From assembly GCF_009870825.1 (NCBI RefSeq), contig NZ_WTWY01000006.1:1-64000 (forward strand): a stretch of DNA of 64,000 nt, given 5' to 3'. Shown here one piece after another: positions 35,475-44,511 of the stretch. Both the position numbers and the translations under genes were made by a program. Position 1 is the stretch's first letter; every line of letters starts with the position of its first letter. This stretch comes from Paenibacillus sp. USDA918EY. GTDB taxonomy: Bacteria > Bacillota > Bacilli > Paenibacillales > Paenibacillaceae. The notes below the pieces were generated by a model, which was not told the origin of the DNA, did no database searches, and saw only the letters and a program-made list of their open reading frames with translations.

Positions 35475-36751
35475 TCTCCTTCGCAGCGGTATTCCGGGAA
35501 CGACATCTGCACCTGGGAAACGAGGAAGCTGAGCAAATCTTCGGCCAAATAATCCGGCTGCGAATCCTTATCCGTCCGCTTGAATTTCAGGCACATCCGC
35601 CATTTTCCGTTGTCCACCCGGACTTCATCTGTGATGAAACGGTTGAGCTCATAGGTGATGGCCTGGCTGCCGTCCGCAGGGCGAATTTCCACATCCGCCA
35701 GCGTAAGCCCCTCCGAGGCGGCAAATGAATGGACGATCCGGACGATTTCGCCTTTGGAGCGAACGATTTGCCCCTGCTGATGACCGTACCTGCTGATAAA
35801 ATCCTCCCTCTGGCGGTTGGACATCAGCGGATAACCGGGCCGGCTCATTCCGGAATTGAAAGGGCTGGCTATTTTAAGCACCTGCCACGTATCCGACTTT
35901 TCACGCGGCGAAACGACCGTTATCTCTTCCGCGGAACGTTTGATGTAACGGATGCTGTCATCGTTGACCTCCACCAAATAGCCGTGCTGAAGTCCGGTTT
36001 TGAGCAGCGGCAGCACATGCTCATAGTTGACGCGGTCGGCCGCCGGCACCGGAAACCCTCCGGTTTTCAGCTCCAGACGCTGGATATTCCACAGCGGAAC
36101 GAGATCGGTTCTTTTGTAAGGTTCGTATTCCTCCAGATGCACCGATATTTCCAGAACCTCCTCGTCCTCCGCAAGCTCCCCGTCGATCCGGGTCAGCACC
36201 GCTTTAACGAATTTGTAGGCATAGGGATGATTCACCGTTTTCCAAGGCAGGCCGTTATTCAGAAACACATGATACAGCTTTTCGATTTCTTTGATATAGG
36301 TCATGTCCTTCTCCAGCTTGACCTCGATCCCATACTGGCCCCGGCCTGTCTTCAGGCTGCCGCGGAACGTTCTGCCGCTGTAGAGAAGCTCTTGAATCAG
36401 CGGATAGCTGCATTCCAGAAACAACGAAAACAGCCGGACTTCGCCGCCTTCCTTGAGGCTCTGCACGATTTCTCCCAGATCGATTCGGCCCGGCTCCGTA
36501 TCCGAGGGAATCATGGGATGCAAATAATCATGCAAAGGATCCCACTCTTCCCGTCTGCACATGGATACGTAGATATCATGTTTGGTATCGTGAATGCCCA
36601 CTTCCTCGAACACCCGCCGCTCCAGCCGGCGGTTCAGCTCCTCCTGATATTCCACGAGGTTCAGAAACACGCCGCTCATCAGGTTCCGCAGCAGCCTTCG
36701 CTGCTGCAAATCCTCCATTTTGCCCAGCCGGTCCATGATGAGTTCCTTCAT
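35465..36751 (-). CDS. Candidate baseplate protein, possibly TssF/gp6-like
   Basis: A 428-residue soluble alpha/beta protein. The C-terminal part reads MSNRQREDFISRYGHQQGQIV, then IVRIVHSFAASEG and LADVEIRPADG, followed by a strand-rich end. This resembles the 'allow rows from a rough edge' motif of gp6/TssF-type baseplate wedges, in which a DYE/DFI helix precedes an isVkdVeV strand. The match is weak. It overlaps genes on both sides (ATGA upstream, ten bases downstream), so its dosage is tied to the phosphatase-TPR and 233-residue proteins. Confidence 0.4.
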   Translation of the reverse strand: MKELIMDRLGKMEDLQQRRLLRNLMSGVFLNLVEYQEELNRRLERRVFEEVGIHDTKHDIYVSMCRREEWDPLHDYLHPMIPSDTEPGRIDLGEIVQSLKEGGEVRLFSLFLECSYPLIQELLYSGRTFRGSLKTGRGQYGIEVKLEKDMTYIKEIEKLYHVFLNNGLPWKTVNHPYAYKFVKAVLTRIDGELAEDEEVLEISVHLEEYEPYKRTDLVPLWNIQRLELKTGGFPVPAADRVNYEHVLPLLKTGLQHGYLVEVNDDSIRYIKRSAEEITVVSPREKSDTWQVLKIASPFNSGMSRPGYPLMSNRQREDFISRYGHQQGQIVRSKGEIVRIVHSFAASEGLTLADVEIRPADGSQAITYELNRFITDEVRVDNGKWRMCLKFKRTDKDSQPDYLAEDLLSFLVSQVQMSFPEYRCEGEWA

Positions 36752-38562
36752 GAAGAAGCCCCTCCTTCCGTTTCGGTATCCGTCTGTCCGTTTTCGCCGG
36801 ATGAGCCGCCATCGTCTTTAGCCGTTCCTTTCTCCGTACGACTGCTACTCGCCCCGGAGACCGACCCGCTTCCTTCTTGAGGCGGCGCCGGAGTCTGAGC
36901 GGTATCTTTTTTCCCCGTCGGCACGGCCGGAGGCGTTTCGGGTTCGTAGCTCCCCCAGTCATCCGCCCCGGACGGGAAGCCTGCCGCGGCTGTTCCGGCG
37001 CCCGGTCCGTCCCCGGCCGGAACGACCGGATGCAGCTTTTCATCCGCTTTGGAAATTTTCCGCTCCATTGCCAGGACCCGCTCCAGCTTGTCGATTTCCT
37101 GATAGATTTCCTGCGCCAGGCCGTAGGCCTCAATCGCCCCGGCGTAATCCATGGCGGCCATGCTGCGGTCGCCTTTTTTCTCTAGGTTGTCGGCCTGCAG
37201 CGTTTTGGTTTCGCGCTCAATGCCGTCGATCTTTTCCTGAGTTTCGGCCATTTTCTTTTCGATTTGCTTTTGCCCGCTCTCATAGCCGGCTTCGATCGCC
37301 GCATTTTTCGCTTTTTCGTAAGTTTTGAGCGCGCCGCTGTAATCCTGGGCTTGAACCTTTTTGTCCCCGTCCTTGATGATTTCGGCCAGCTCGGCGATTT
37401 TGCCGCTGCGGTCGATTTTCGCCTGGATGTCCTCCGGCTTGAACGGCTTGTATTTCCCCGCATCCTTGAGCGCTTTCGTATAGCTGTTCACCGCCATATC
37501 ATAGCTGCCGTCCTTCACATAACCGTCCCCGTCGGTGACGGCCTGCGCCACTTGCTGCTTGCCGCGAAGCAGCTGGAAATGCAGCTTGTCCTTCAGCTTG
37601 CTGGCCGCATTTTTCGCCTCGCTGTAGGCTTTGAGCGCTTTCGCATAATCGCCCGCGGATGCGTATTCGTCGCCGCTTTGCTCGTATTCGGCCATCTGCA
37701 TCGCTGTTTGGGCCAATATCTGCGCCTGCTTCGCTTTCATATACCAGACGCCGCCCCCGGCAAGCATCAGCGTCACCAGAACGACCGCCATGCGGAGAAT
37801 CCATTTTTTGCGGTTTTTCGGCTTCTCTGCAAAGGTTTTGTTGGCATATACCGCAGCCGCGGTATAATTGCTCACCGTCTGCCGCTGCTTGCTGAGCACA
37901 ATCTCCTCCAGCGTATCCGTCAGGGCGGCCGGGTCGCTGGATTCCGCCAGCGCATCCAGCATCTCCGGCAGCTCCACCTGCTCCCAAACGCCAGGCGTGC
38001 AGAGCAGAAGCACGTCACCGTCGGCAAGCGGCGTTTTTTTCGATATAAAAGGATCGAAATGATCCGGCTTTCCCATGTAATTCAGCAGATTGCCCCGTTC
38101 CTCATGGCTTGATATCCGGTCTTCGGACAGTTTGCCGTTCTCCAGCAGCAATTGGGACAAGCTTTGATCCGTCGATCTTAAATTCAGCCTTCCGCCGCGA
38201 AAATGGTAGAGCCGCGCATTCCCGCAGGACGCCCACACCATCTTCGTGTAGTTCGTTACAACCACAAGCACGCTCGCTTTCAGCCGGACGCGCCGGCTTT
38301 CGAATTTGAGCCATTCATGGGCCGTCTCCAAATAACGCCGGATGCTTCTTTTGGACAACGAAGGCTTCTCCATGAAGCTTTCCAGAATCGCGCTGACCGC
38401 CATTTCGGCGCTCCGCAGCTCCCGGTCCTGATCGAGGCCGTCCGCAATGACGTAACAAGCCATGTCATCCAGCTCCACGAAGGCAAAATAATCCCTGTTG
38501 TCCACAAACGACCCCGCTTCGGAGACGAAAGCGGTCTGAAAATCGCTGTTCTCCTTCCTCAT
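36748..38562 (-). CDS. Degenerate PP2C-like domain with transmembrane helix and TPR/coiled-coil tail
   Basis: A 604-residue protein. Residues ~1-240 have PP2C layout (RDYFAF, VIADGLD, TPGVWE), but the usual CSDG appears as CTPG and the terminal DN-T as SNYT. Metal ligands are therefore missing and it is probably a pseudophosphatase. One transmembrane helix follows (~255-275), then long helical repeats resembling TPR (~280-500), and a low-complexity Ser/Gly/Pro-rich C-terminus. It may be a sensor or scaffold beside the active phosphatase at 38640. Confidence 0.6.
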   Translation of the reverse strand: MRKENSDFQTAFVSEAGSFVDNRDYFAFVELDDMACYVIADGLDQDRELRSAEMAVSAILESFMEKPSLSKRSIRRYLETAHEWLKFESRRVRLKASVLVVVTNYTKMVWASCGNARLYHFRGGRLNLRSTDQSLSQLLLENGKLSEDRISSHEERGNLLNYMGKPDHFDPFISKKTPLADGDVLLLCTPGVWEQVELPEMLDALAESSDPAALTDTLEEIVLSKQRQTVSNYTAAAVYANKTFAEKPKNRKKWILRMAVVLVTLMLAGGGVWYMKAKQAQILAQTAMQMAEYEQSGDEYASAGDYAKALKAYSEAKNAASKLKDKLHFQLLRGKQQVAQAVTDGDGYVKDGSYDMAVNSYTKALKDAGKYKPFKPEDIQAKIDRSGKIAELAEIIKDGDKKVQAQDYSGALKTYEKAKNAAIEAGYESGQKQIEKKMAETQEKIDGIERETKTLQADNLEKKGDRSMAAMDYAGAIEAYGLAQEIYQEIDKLERVLAMERKISKADEKLHPVVPAGDGPGAGTAAAGFPSGADDWGSYEPETPPAVPTGKKDTAQTPAPPQEGSGSVSGASSSRTEKGTAKDDGGSSGENGQTDTETEGGASS

Positions 38563-38639
38563 GCGCTCCTCCGTTTCCCCGTTTCCTGCTGCGTTTTATC
38601 CACATCCGGCCTTCCGGATTTCCCGCCAGGCAGACCGGA

Positions 38640-39548
38640 TCAATCCCTTTTCCGCAAAATCATGACGGTGGCGTTATCCTGATGTTTGAAGCCTTTCCGC
38701 TCAACGCCTTCGATGATGTGTTCGGCGGTCTCCTGCGGCGGCAGCTTCCGCATCAAAATTTCCTCCAGCTCGACTTCCGTCAGCGCATCCACCACGCCGT
38801 CGCTGCATAACACGACTGTATCTCCGGGCTCCAAATACACCGGCTCGCCGATTTCCATGCTTTTAAAGCCGCCGTATCCCAAATAGTTGGTCAGCTGATT
38901 GCGCATCGGGTTCTGCTCGATGTCCTCCTTGCTGATTTCGCCGGATAAATAACGCTCCTCCAGCATCGTCTCCAGCGTATGCTTGGAGTTCACCGGCATA
39001 AGCTCCCCATCCCGAAACAGAATCAGCAGGCTGTCCCCGACGGCGCCCCAATGCAGCCTTCTTCCGCATATGACGACCGCAACAAGCGTCGTTCCGCCGT
39101 TTTCGCCGCCCAGCTGCTCCATAATCGCCCGATTGCTGACAAACGCCGCTTTGCTGAAAAAATCGGGAATTTCGCGCGGGTCTTCGACCTTCAAAAATTC
39201 CCGGGTAAACGTCGTCACCGCGAGCGTGCTGGACATGCGGCCGTTGGAAAGTCCGCTGATCCCGTCGGCGATGACCGCCATCGTTCCTACCCGGGTGGCC
39301 GCGCTTGCGAAATAATCGTCCTGTTCCGCCCTGCGTCCGATGGTCTGCGCATTGCCGATCTCAACCTCCGGAACCGCCGATGGAGGGGCATATTCGTCGC
39401 CCGCCTCCTCGAAAGCCCAATCCTCTGCCGCCTGCAGCGCCGGTGTCGGCCGCCTCTGGAGCATAAGCCGCGCCGCGTACAATACGGCAACCAGCAGGGC
39501 CGCCGCCATCAGCACGCCGTACTTGTCGATAAAATCCCAGTTTCCCAT
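38640..39548 (-). CDS. PP2C-family Ser/Thr phosphatase, membrane-anchored
   Basis: A 302-residue protein with an N-terminal transmembrane helix (~10-30) and a complete PPM/PP2C domain (~65-300): RAEQDDYF, VIADGISG, GAVGDSLL, CSDGVVD and QDNATV are all intact. It should reverse phosphorylation made by the kinase at 46580. Gram-negative type VI loci use PppA for the same purpose. Next upstream are two FHA genes. Confidence 0.85.
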   Translation of the reverse strand: MGNWDFIDKYGVLMAAALLVAVLYAARLMLQRRPTPALQAAEDWAFEEAGDEYAPPSAVPEVEIGNAQTIGRRAEQDDYFASAATRVGTMAVIADGISGLSNGRMSSTLAVTTFTREFLKVEDPREIPDFFSKAAFVSNRAIMEQLGGENGGTTLVAVVICGRRLHWGAVGDSLLILFRDGELMPVNSKHTLETMLEERYLSGEISKEDIEQNPMRNQLTNYLGYGGFKSMEIGEPVYLEPGDTVVLCSDGVVDALTEVELEEILMRKLPPQETAEHIIEGVERKGFKHQDNATVMILRKRD

Positions 39549-39562
39549 GCCGATATCCCGCC

Positions 39563-40078
39563 TTAGCCGTTATCCCACTCGAAGTGGGGTCCGCAGAGCG
39601 GCACGAATACGAATTTGCTGCGCCCGAGCTGGATCAGATCGTAGGCGTTCAGCTCGACGGGAGAATAGACCGCTTCGTTGTTATGATAAGCGAGTCCCGA
39701 GGCGTCCCCCGGAAGCAAATAGAAATTGCGTTTTTTCGGATCGTAGACGATAACCGCGTGGTTGCGCCGGGATACCCCGTTATCGCCGATGATGCGGATA
39801 TGCATTTCTTCCGCGCGGCCGATGAAATTTTTTTCGGCCATGATGCGGTAATCCTGGCCCATTTGCGGTCCTTCGACGCAAACCAGCCAGCCCGTCACCG
39901 GCTGTATGCCGGTCGTCTCCCCCAAATAAGGCATCGTCTTTTCGTCCATATCCGCCGCCTGAGGCCGAGCCGTTTCGCTGCGCGCGGGCTTCTCCAGCGT
40001 CGTATTGCAGTACGGGCAGGTATTGCCGTGTTTTCTCGTACTGAACATGTGTCCATTCAGGCATCTCGTCAAGCTCAT
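39563..40078 (-). CDS. FHA-domain protein with N-terminal zinc ribbon
   Basis: A 171-residue protein. The first ~30 residues carry CxNGH and CPYC, a small zinc-ribbon. The FHA domain (~75-170) has FIGRAEE, SRRNHA and YHNNEAV, the residues that recognise phosphothreonine. It follows the second FHA gene. It likely reads phosphorylation by the kinase at 46580 and recruits a partner. Confidence 0.8.
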   Translation of the reverse strand: MSLTRCLNGHMFSTRKHGNTCPYCNTTLEKPARSETARPQAADMDEKTMPYLGETTGIQPVTGWLVCVEGPQMGQDYRIMAEKNFIGRAEEMHIRIIGDNGVSRRNHAVIVYDPKKRNFYLLPGDASGLAYHNNEAVYSPVELNAYDLIQLGRSKFVFVPLCGPHFEWDNG

Positions 40079-40127
40079 CGTAAAATCATTCCCCCGTATG
40101 TATTGAGATCTATACTACAAAGCCGGG

Positions 40128-40670
40128 TCATTTGACCAGCAGCCGCGTATTCGCGATAAAGATCATGTCCCCTGCGCCGAGCCGCTCCGGCTCCTCGACG
40201 ACCAACCTGCTTGCATCGCTGCGCCCTGCCTTGCGGATGCCCGTCCCGCTGTTCGAATCCGCATCCTCGATAAACCACTCGCTGCCGACGCGGTTCAACA
40301 CCGCGTGTTCCGGACTGATCAGCGACGCATATTCACAGTCCGATAAATCTATGTCAACCTCGCCTTGGCTTGTGCTTTTTCCGATCAAAACCGAGATTTC
40401 GCCTTTGACGAACCATTCCTTCACGCGTTCCCCGTCATCGTCCAGCAGGACGATTTTGGCGATTTCCGCCGTTCCTTTCCGGGCCATGCTTCCCGGTCGG
40501 CGGCCTCCTGTCCAGATCAGCACGCAGGCCATCCCGGCTGCTGCCGCGACGATGAACATTTGCAGTATGTAATGAAACGGGCGGATCAGGGCATACAGCA
40601 CCGTACCGGCCAATATCCCGTATATCAACAGATCTATCAGTACAATCGATCCGGATTTCTCCGTTTTCAC
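40128..40670 (-). CDS. Membrane-anchored FHA-domain protein
   Basis: A 180-residue protein with two transmembrane helices (~9-30 and ~37-55) and a C-terminal FHA domain (~85-180) bearing LIGKSTSQGEVDI, SPEHA and DSNSGTGI. It starts at GTG after GGGGTAACG. With the zinc-ribbon FHA protein and PP2C it forms a compact phosphothreonine-signalling set at the inner face of the membrane. Confidence 0.8.
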   Translation of the reverse strand: MKTEKSGSIVLIDLLIYGILAGTVLYALIRPFHYILQMFIVAAAAGMACVLIWTGGRRPGSMARKGTAEIAKIVLLDDDGERVKEWFVKGEISVLIGKSTSQGEVDIDLSDCEYASLISPEHAVLNRVGSEWFIEDADSNSGTGIRKAGRSDASRLVVEEPERLGAGDMIFIANTRLLVK

Positions 40671-40701
40671 ATCCGTTACCCCCGTTTGGCGTTTGAATCA
40701 T

Positions 40702-41151
40702 TTATTTTTTGCGATAACCGAAAAATTGCTCGAACATGGCGGACGTATCCATCGGATTCCGCTCTTTTGCATTCCCTTTTCTGTCCGTTGCTTCTTTTTG
40801 CCCTTTGGGCGACGTGCCGAAAAACTGCGCGAACTGCTCCTGCACCCGGGCAGGATCAAAATGACCTCCTTGCGCCGCTTTGGCGCCCGTCCCGCTGCGT
40901 TCCTCCGGTCCCGTCTTCCGCTCGTGTGCGGAACGCTTTCCCCGGACCAACCGGTCGTCATAGGCCGCCCGTTTGGTCTCATCGCTCAGCGTTTCGTACG
41001 CTTCGACGATTTGCTTGAACCTGCGCGCCGCTTCCGGATCTCCGGGATTGACGTCCGGATGGCAGCGTTTGGCCAGCTTGCGGTAAGCCTGCTTGATCTC
41101 GGCCGCTCCCGCCTGACGGGCCACGCCGAGTATTTCGTAATAATCCGCCAC
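40702..41151 (-). CDS. J-domain protein, co-chaperone candidate
   Basis: About 149 residues from GTG 41151; a TTG at 41223 is in frame but without a ribosome site. The J domain (~1-65) is complete, with [24 protein letters not shown] (intact HPD) and [13 protein letters not shown]. The rest is charged and low in structure, ending FEQFFGY. It has neither a G/F region nor zinc centres, so it is a type III J protein. It probably stimulates the divergent Hsp70 at 32090, or DnaK, during assembly. Confidence 0.8.
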   Translation of the reverse strand: MADYYEILGVARQAGAAEIKQAYRKLAKRCHPDVNPGDPEAARRFKQIVEAYETLSDETKRAAYDDRLVRGKRSAHERKTGPEERSGTGAKAAQGGHFDPARVQEQFAQFFGTSPKGQKEATDRKGNAKERNPMDTSAMFEQFFGYRKK

Positions 41152-41250
41152 GCTGTTTTCCCCGCTTTCGCCAGTAATGCCTTCAGGCTTCACGGCCTTC
41201 AGGCAAAGTACAGGAAATCCCAAGAGGCCGGGAGGCCCCTTGAGATTTGT

Positions 41251-41276
41251 CTGCCGCGGGCCGGATTCGGCCCGCT
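41251..41276 (-). other. GC-rich stem-loop after the tube gene
   Basis: GCGGGCCG / CGGCCCGC with a four-base loop lies immediately downstream of the tube gene stop and before the J-protein gene, without a following T-run. It may protect or limit the transcript end so that the tube is made in excess. Confidence 0.4.
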
Positions 41277-41283
41277 GGAATCA

Positions 41284-41718
41284 TTAGATATCGTTGACGG
41301 GATAGCCGCCGTTGAGCTTGGCAAGCTCGGTTTTGTCGCGTTTTTGTTTGACGTAAAGCTCGAATTGGCCCACGCCTTCGGTGTCTCCAAACGTTTCTTT
41401 GTAATCGACCACAAAAGCGTTCGGGAATACGACCTCGCGCACCACCTGGTTCGCTGCGATCACTTCCAGCGTCAGCTTGCGGTAGCAGTCCGCTTTTTCG
41501 GCGGGAACGAGGGACCACAGCGCCAATTTCAGCGTGTCGTCGGCCTTGTCGCCGTCGGTAGCGGTGATGATTTTACCGATAATTCTCAGCGTGGAGCCCA
41601 CATCCGTGGATCTTGCGTTGGAATCATCCGGCGTATCGGTGTCGTAAACGACTTTTTGGATGTTGTCCAAACCAAGCTCGATTGTTTCTGCGCCTTCTAC
41701 TTTCAATCTGAATCCCAT
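41284..41718 (-). CDS. Putative Hcp-like tube protein
   Basis: A 144-residue, strand-rich protein: a first strand FRLKVEGAETIEL, a GSTLRIIGKI strand, a helix with EKADCYRKL, then VVFPNAFVVDYKETFGDTEGVGQFELYVKQK. This order (extended arm, beta-barrel, one helix, long C-terminal hairpin) is that of Hcp/gp19/XkdM-type tube proteins. The start is ATG 41718 after GAGGAGG. It lies directly downstream of the sheath candidate, the universal sheath-tube order. The fold assignment is by eye. Confidence 0.55.
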   Translation of the reverse strand: MGFRLKVEGAETIELGLDNIQKVVYDTDTPDDSNARSTDVGSTLRIIGKIITATDGDKADDTLKLALWSLVPAEKADCYRKLTLEVIAANQVVREVVFPNAFVVDYKETFGDTEGVGQFELYVKQKRDKTELAKLNGGYPVNDI

Positions 41719-41947
41719 AAGTGCTTCCTCCTCAAAAATAGGTGTAATATGGCCCGGGCATGGAATCATGCCCGGAATTTATGTAATGGGACAGGCCGTG
41801 AAGGCCCGTCCCCCCACATACAGCTGACATTTCAGGCGATTGCCTGCATCATGCGTAACGGAACCGCACGAATGGCATGGATGCGCATAACACGTCCACC
41901 CTCGGCCGCCGGTTCCCGCAGCCTGCCTTTAGCTTTAAGCTTTGCGA

Positions 41948-44116
41948 TCAAGCTTTGACCGGGCTCGTGCCTTTCGTGATCATGACTTCGAGGTTCTTCA
42001 CGTTGCCGTTGTAGATCAGATCGATATGGCACAAATTGTTTTTCTCGTCGATGATGTAGTTCATGTCGTCGCCGTCGTAAATGATCGAGTTGATGAACCC
42101 CCGTTTGGCGAGCCACAGGCTCTTCTGGCTGCTTGGATTGTTGCTGAAAAACTTGATGATGTTTTCATGCTTGAAGTCATTGGTCTGGAAGCGCAAAATG
42201 CGCTCGATATAAGTGCTGACCAGCGTTTTGTATATAGAATCAAATCCGTCTTCCGACGCCGCCAGGCTTCTCGCTTTGTACACGGTAATCCGGCGGATGT
42301 CCTTGCCTTGCAGCTGGGCATTTTCGGAAGAGAAGATAAATCCGAAGTTTTTACGGTTGATCGAATCTTTGATCGTATTGGTGAAACCGGTAATTTCTTT
42401 GGCCATCGTCGTGACGGCGCGCAGGCTGTTGTCGCCCGCTTCGATGTCGAAGCGCACGCCCGGGAACTCCTTGCTCGTGTTGCGGAAGGATTCCTTCAAG
42501 TATTCAGGGCATTGGTAAGCGGAAACGATGCCTGCCGCGACGTAAGCCGCTCCGACGTATACGCCTTCGATCCACAGCTTGAGGATGTCTTCCTTTTCGC
42601 GGGACAGTTGGGCCCCGTTTTCCGTCTGAATCATCCGGCTATCGATGATGACCCCGGACTTCTCTTTCGGGATGATCGTGAAGTTCGGCACGCACGGCAC
42701 CGCGTATTCGCTGTATTCCTTGCGCAGCAGCGGCGCGCATTTGTCGATGTATTTGTCGATGCCGGCCGTCGCCATGCTGCTGAACGTCGTCTCTTCGCCG
42801 GATTCGAAGTTGAAGAACAGCTGGACCTTGAAATCCTTGATGACTTGAAGCAGCATCGTTAAGGACTCCATTGTGTTGCCGTCCTGCTTGATCACCTTTT
42901 CGTTGCCTTTGAAGCGTTCGCGGGTCACCTTGACTTTGCCGGCGCTCTCCAGCTCCACCGAAGGCACGATGCCGAACCAGATCGTATCGGTAAAGTCGTT
43001 TTTGGCGTTGACCGTGTTCAAATACGTTTCCAGGCGCGGAATGTTGGCGCTTTTCACCGTCATGTCGAGCTTGTTGTTCGTAATGAGCAGCGACGGGGCC
43101 ATCCCTTTGTTCTTGACGGCGTATTGGTCGAAGTACATCTTCACGCCGAGGATTTTCTCCACAAGCGGTTTGACCGTCTTCACGAAATCGTCTTTGGCCG
43201 TTTTGTAAAATTCGAGATATGTATTGTAGTTCTGAACCTCGACTTCCACGTTGACTTCATTGCGTACCGCCGGCAGCGGGCTAAACGTACGCACAACCAA
43301 ATCCTTGACGTAACCCGACGGAGTTTCCGTGATGGAGTTGTAATCCTCCTCGAACACGAGCGCCAGGTCGCTGGAACTGTTGTCGTCAAGCAACACCAGC
43401 TCGGTGCTTTCGCTTTTCGGCGCTTCGATGATCTTTAGCTCCCCGCTTTCGCCGATCGTCAGCATCCCGACTTGAACCGTTTCGGCGTCGCGCTCTTCGT
43501 TCGAACTTCCGAGCAGCAGCCGCGTTTTGATATCCTCGATCGCCAGCGGCAGCATCGCCATCACGTTGTTGTAGTTGGCGCTGGCTTCCTCGAACATCGC
43601 GTTCAGCTTATCGCCCATGTCCAGCTTTTTCGGATCCTCGTCATCCAGCTTTTCGTATTGCCCGTACAAATAATGGATTTCCTTCCGCACCTGGCGGATA
43701 TCGTCCATGACCTTTTTCGGGGAAATCATGTCGAGCAAATGCTCGAATTTGAAATCCACGTTGGTCATGCCCTGGCTGCGCTTCGTATCGATCAGCGTAA
43801 ACAGCATTTTCAGGAAGTCATTGTTCTGGTCGATCCGGATTTCCGAGATCGCTTCCTCGGCGATGCCCTCCGGCTTCTTCAGCGTATACACCACTTTCTG
43901 GTTTGCCGCGTTAAAAAAGGAGTACACCGTCGGCGAAAACTTGTTCAAAAATTCGTCGAAGCTGCGCACAAGCAGATGGGCGTTGATTTCCTTGATTTTG
44001 TCGTCGCTGAGACTGTCGATGCCTTTGACGTCACCGACAATCGTGATCAAATCGAGCTTTTCCGGATTGATTTCCTCAAACAGCATCGTTCGATTGGTCT
44101 GATTGATAATGTCCAC
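41948..44116 (-). CDS. Putative contractile sheath protein
   Basis: A 722-residue soluble protein with no recognised enzyme motif. The N-terminal ~170 residues are mixed alpha/beta with a helix LLDMISPKKVMDDIRQVR reminiscent of a sheath small-subunit region. The C-terminal third (helix VGAAYVAAGIVSAYQCPEY and the end YIERILRFQTNDFKHENI...NLEVMITK) has the size and order of a sheath core with a terminal handshake strand. It starts at GTG after GGGAGGGG. The main argument is position: a large protein followed by the Hcp-like tube gene at the head of the operon. A fused TssB-TssC type sheath is one reading. Confidence 0.45.
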   Translation of the reverse strand: MDIINQTNRTMLFEEINPEKLDLITIVGDVKGIDSLSDDKIKEINAHLLVRSFDEFLNKFSPTVYSFFNAANQKVVYTLKKPEGIAEEAISEIRIDQNNDFLKMLFTLIDTKRSQGMTNVDFKFEHLLDMISPKKVMDDIRQVRKEIHYLYGQYEKLDDEDPKKLDMGDKLNAMFEEASANYNNVMAMLPLAIEDIKTRLLLGSSNEERDAETVQVGMLTIGESGELKIIEAPKSESTELVLLDDNSSSDLALVFEEDYNSITETPSGYVKDLVVRTFSPLPAVRNEVNVEVEVQNYNTYLEFYKTAKDDFVKTVKPLVEKILGVKMYFDQYAVKNKGMAPSLLITNNKLDMTVKSANIPRLETYLNTVNAKNDFTDTIWFGIVPSVELESAGKVKVTRERFKGNEKVIKQDGNTMESLTMLLQVIKDFKVQLFFNFESGEETTFSSMATAGIDKYIDKCAPLLRKEYSEYAVPCVPNFTIIPKEKSGVIIDSRMIQTENGAQLSREKEDILKLWIEGVYVGAAYVAAGIVSAYQCPEYLKESFRNTSKEFPGVRFDIEAGDNSLRAVTTMAKEITGFTNTIKDSINRKNFGFIFSSENAQLQGKDIRRITVYKARSLAASEDGFDSIYKTLVSTYIERILRFQTNDFKHENIIKFFSNNPSSQKSLWLAKRGFINSIIYDGDDMNYIIDEKNNLCHIDLIYNGNVKNLEVMITKGTSPVKA

Positions 44117-44281
44117 TTCGCTATTTCCCCTCCCGTTGGTATGACGGATGCGGCCGGCACGGACGCAAACGTGACGAACATCCCGCTATTCCAGCCGGCG
44201 GCAGCCAGTTCACCATGACTATACGCCCGGCTAAAAAACTGCCCTTGAGACCCAGCTTCGGAACTCGGGCCTGTTGGGGTT

Positions 44282-44311
44282 ATATTAAACAGTGCCCGCA
44301 ATAATTGTCAA
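44282..44311 (-). promoter_or_regulatory. Sigma-A-type promoter for the sheath-tube operon
   Basis: Read leftward: TTGACA (44306-44311), an 18-base spacer and TAATAT (44282-44287). Transcription would start near 44275 and give a ~160-base leader. The divergent gap 44117-44511 also contains the rightward promoter region of the vWA gene, where I see no clear boxes. Confidence 0.7.
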
Positions 44312-44511
44312 TATCTAGCACTTATTCCTGACACAGGGACAAATGACCTACAAAAAAGCCCCTTTAAGTAAAAAACCCCCAATTTTAGTCCTATTTTTTG
44401 GTATATTATTCAAAATCGATCAGGTTCATCCGATATATGTGGGATACACGAGGGAATGGGACCAATCATCCAAATATGTCACATTTTAGTTCGCGAGGTG
44501 GATATTCAGAG

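Noticed and set aside
23072..44116. Plain prophage or phage-tail bacteriocin
   Set aside because: No capsid, portal, terminase, tape-measure, holin, lysin, integrase or repressor; signalling and chaperone genes are integral to the cluster.
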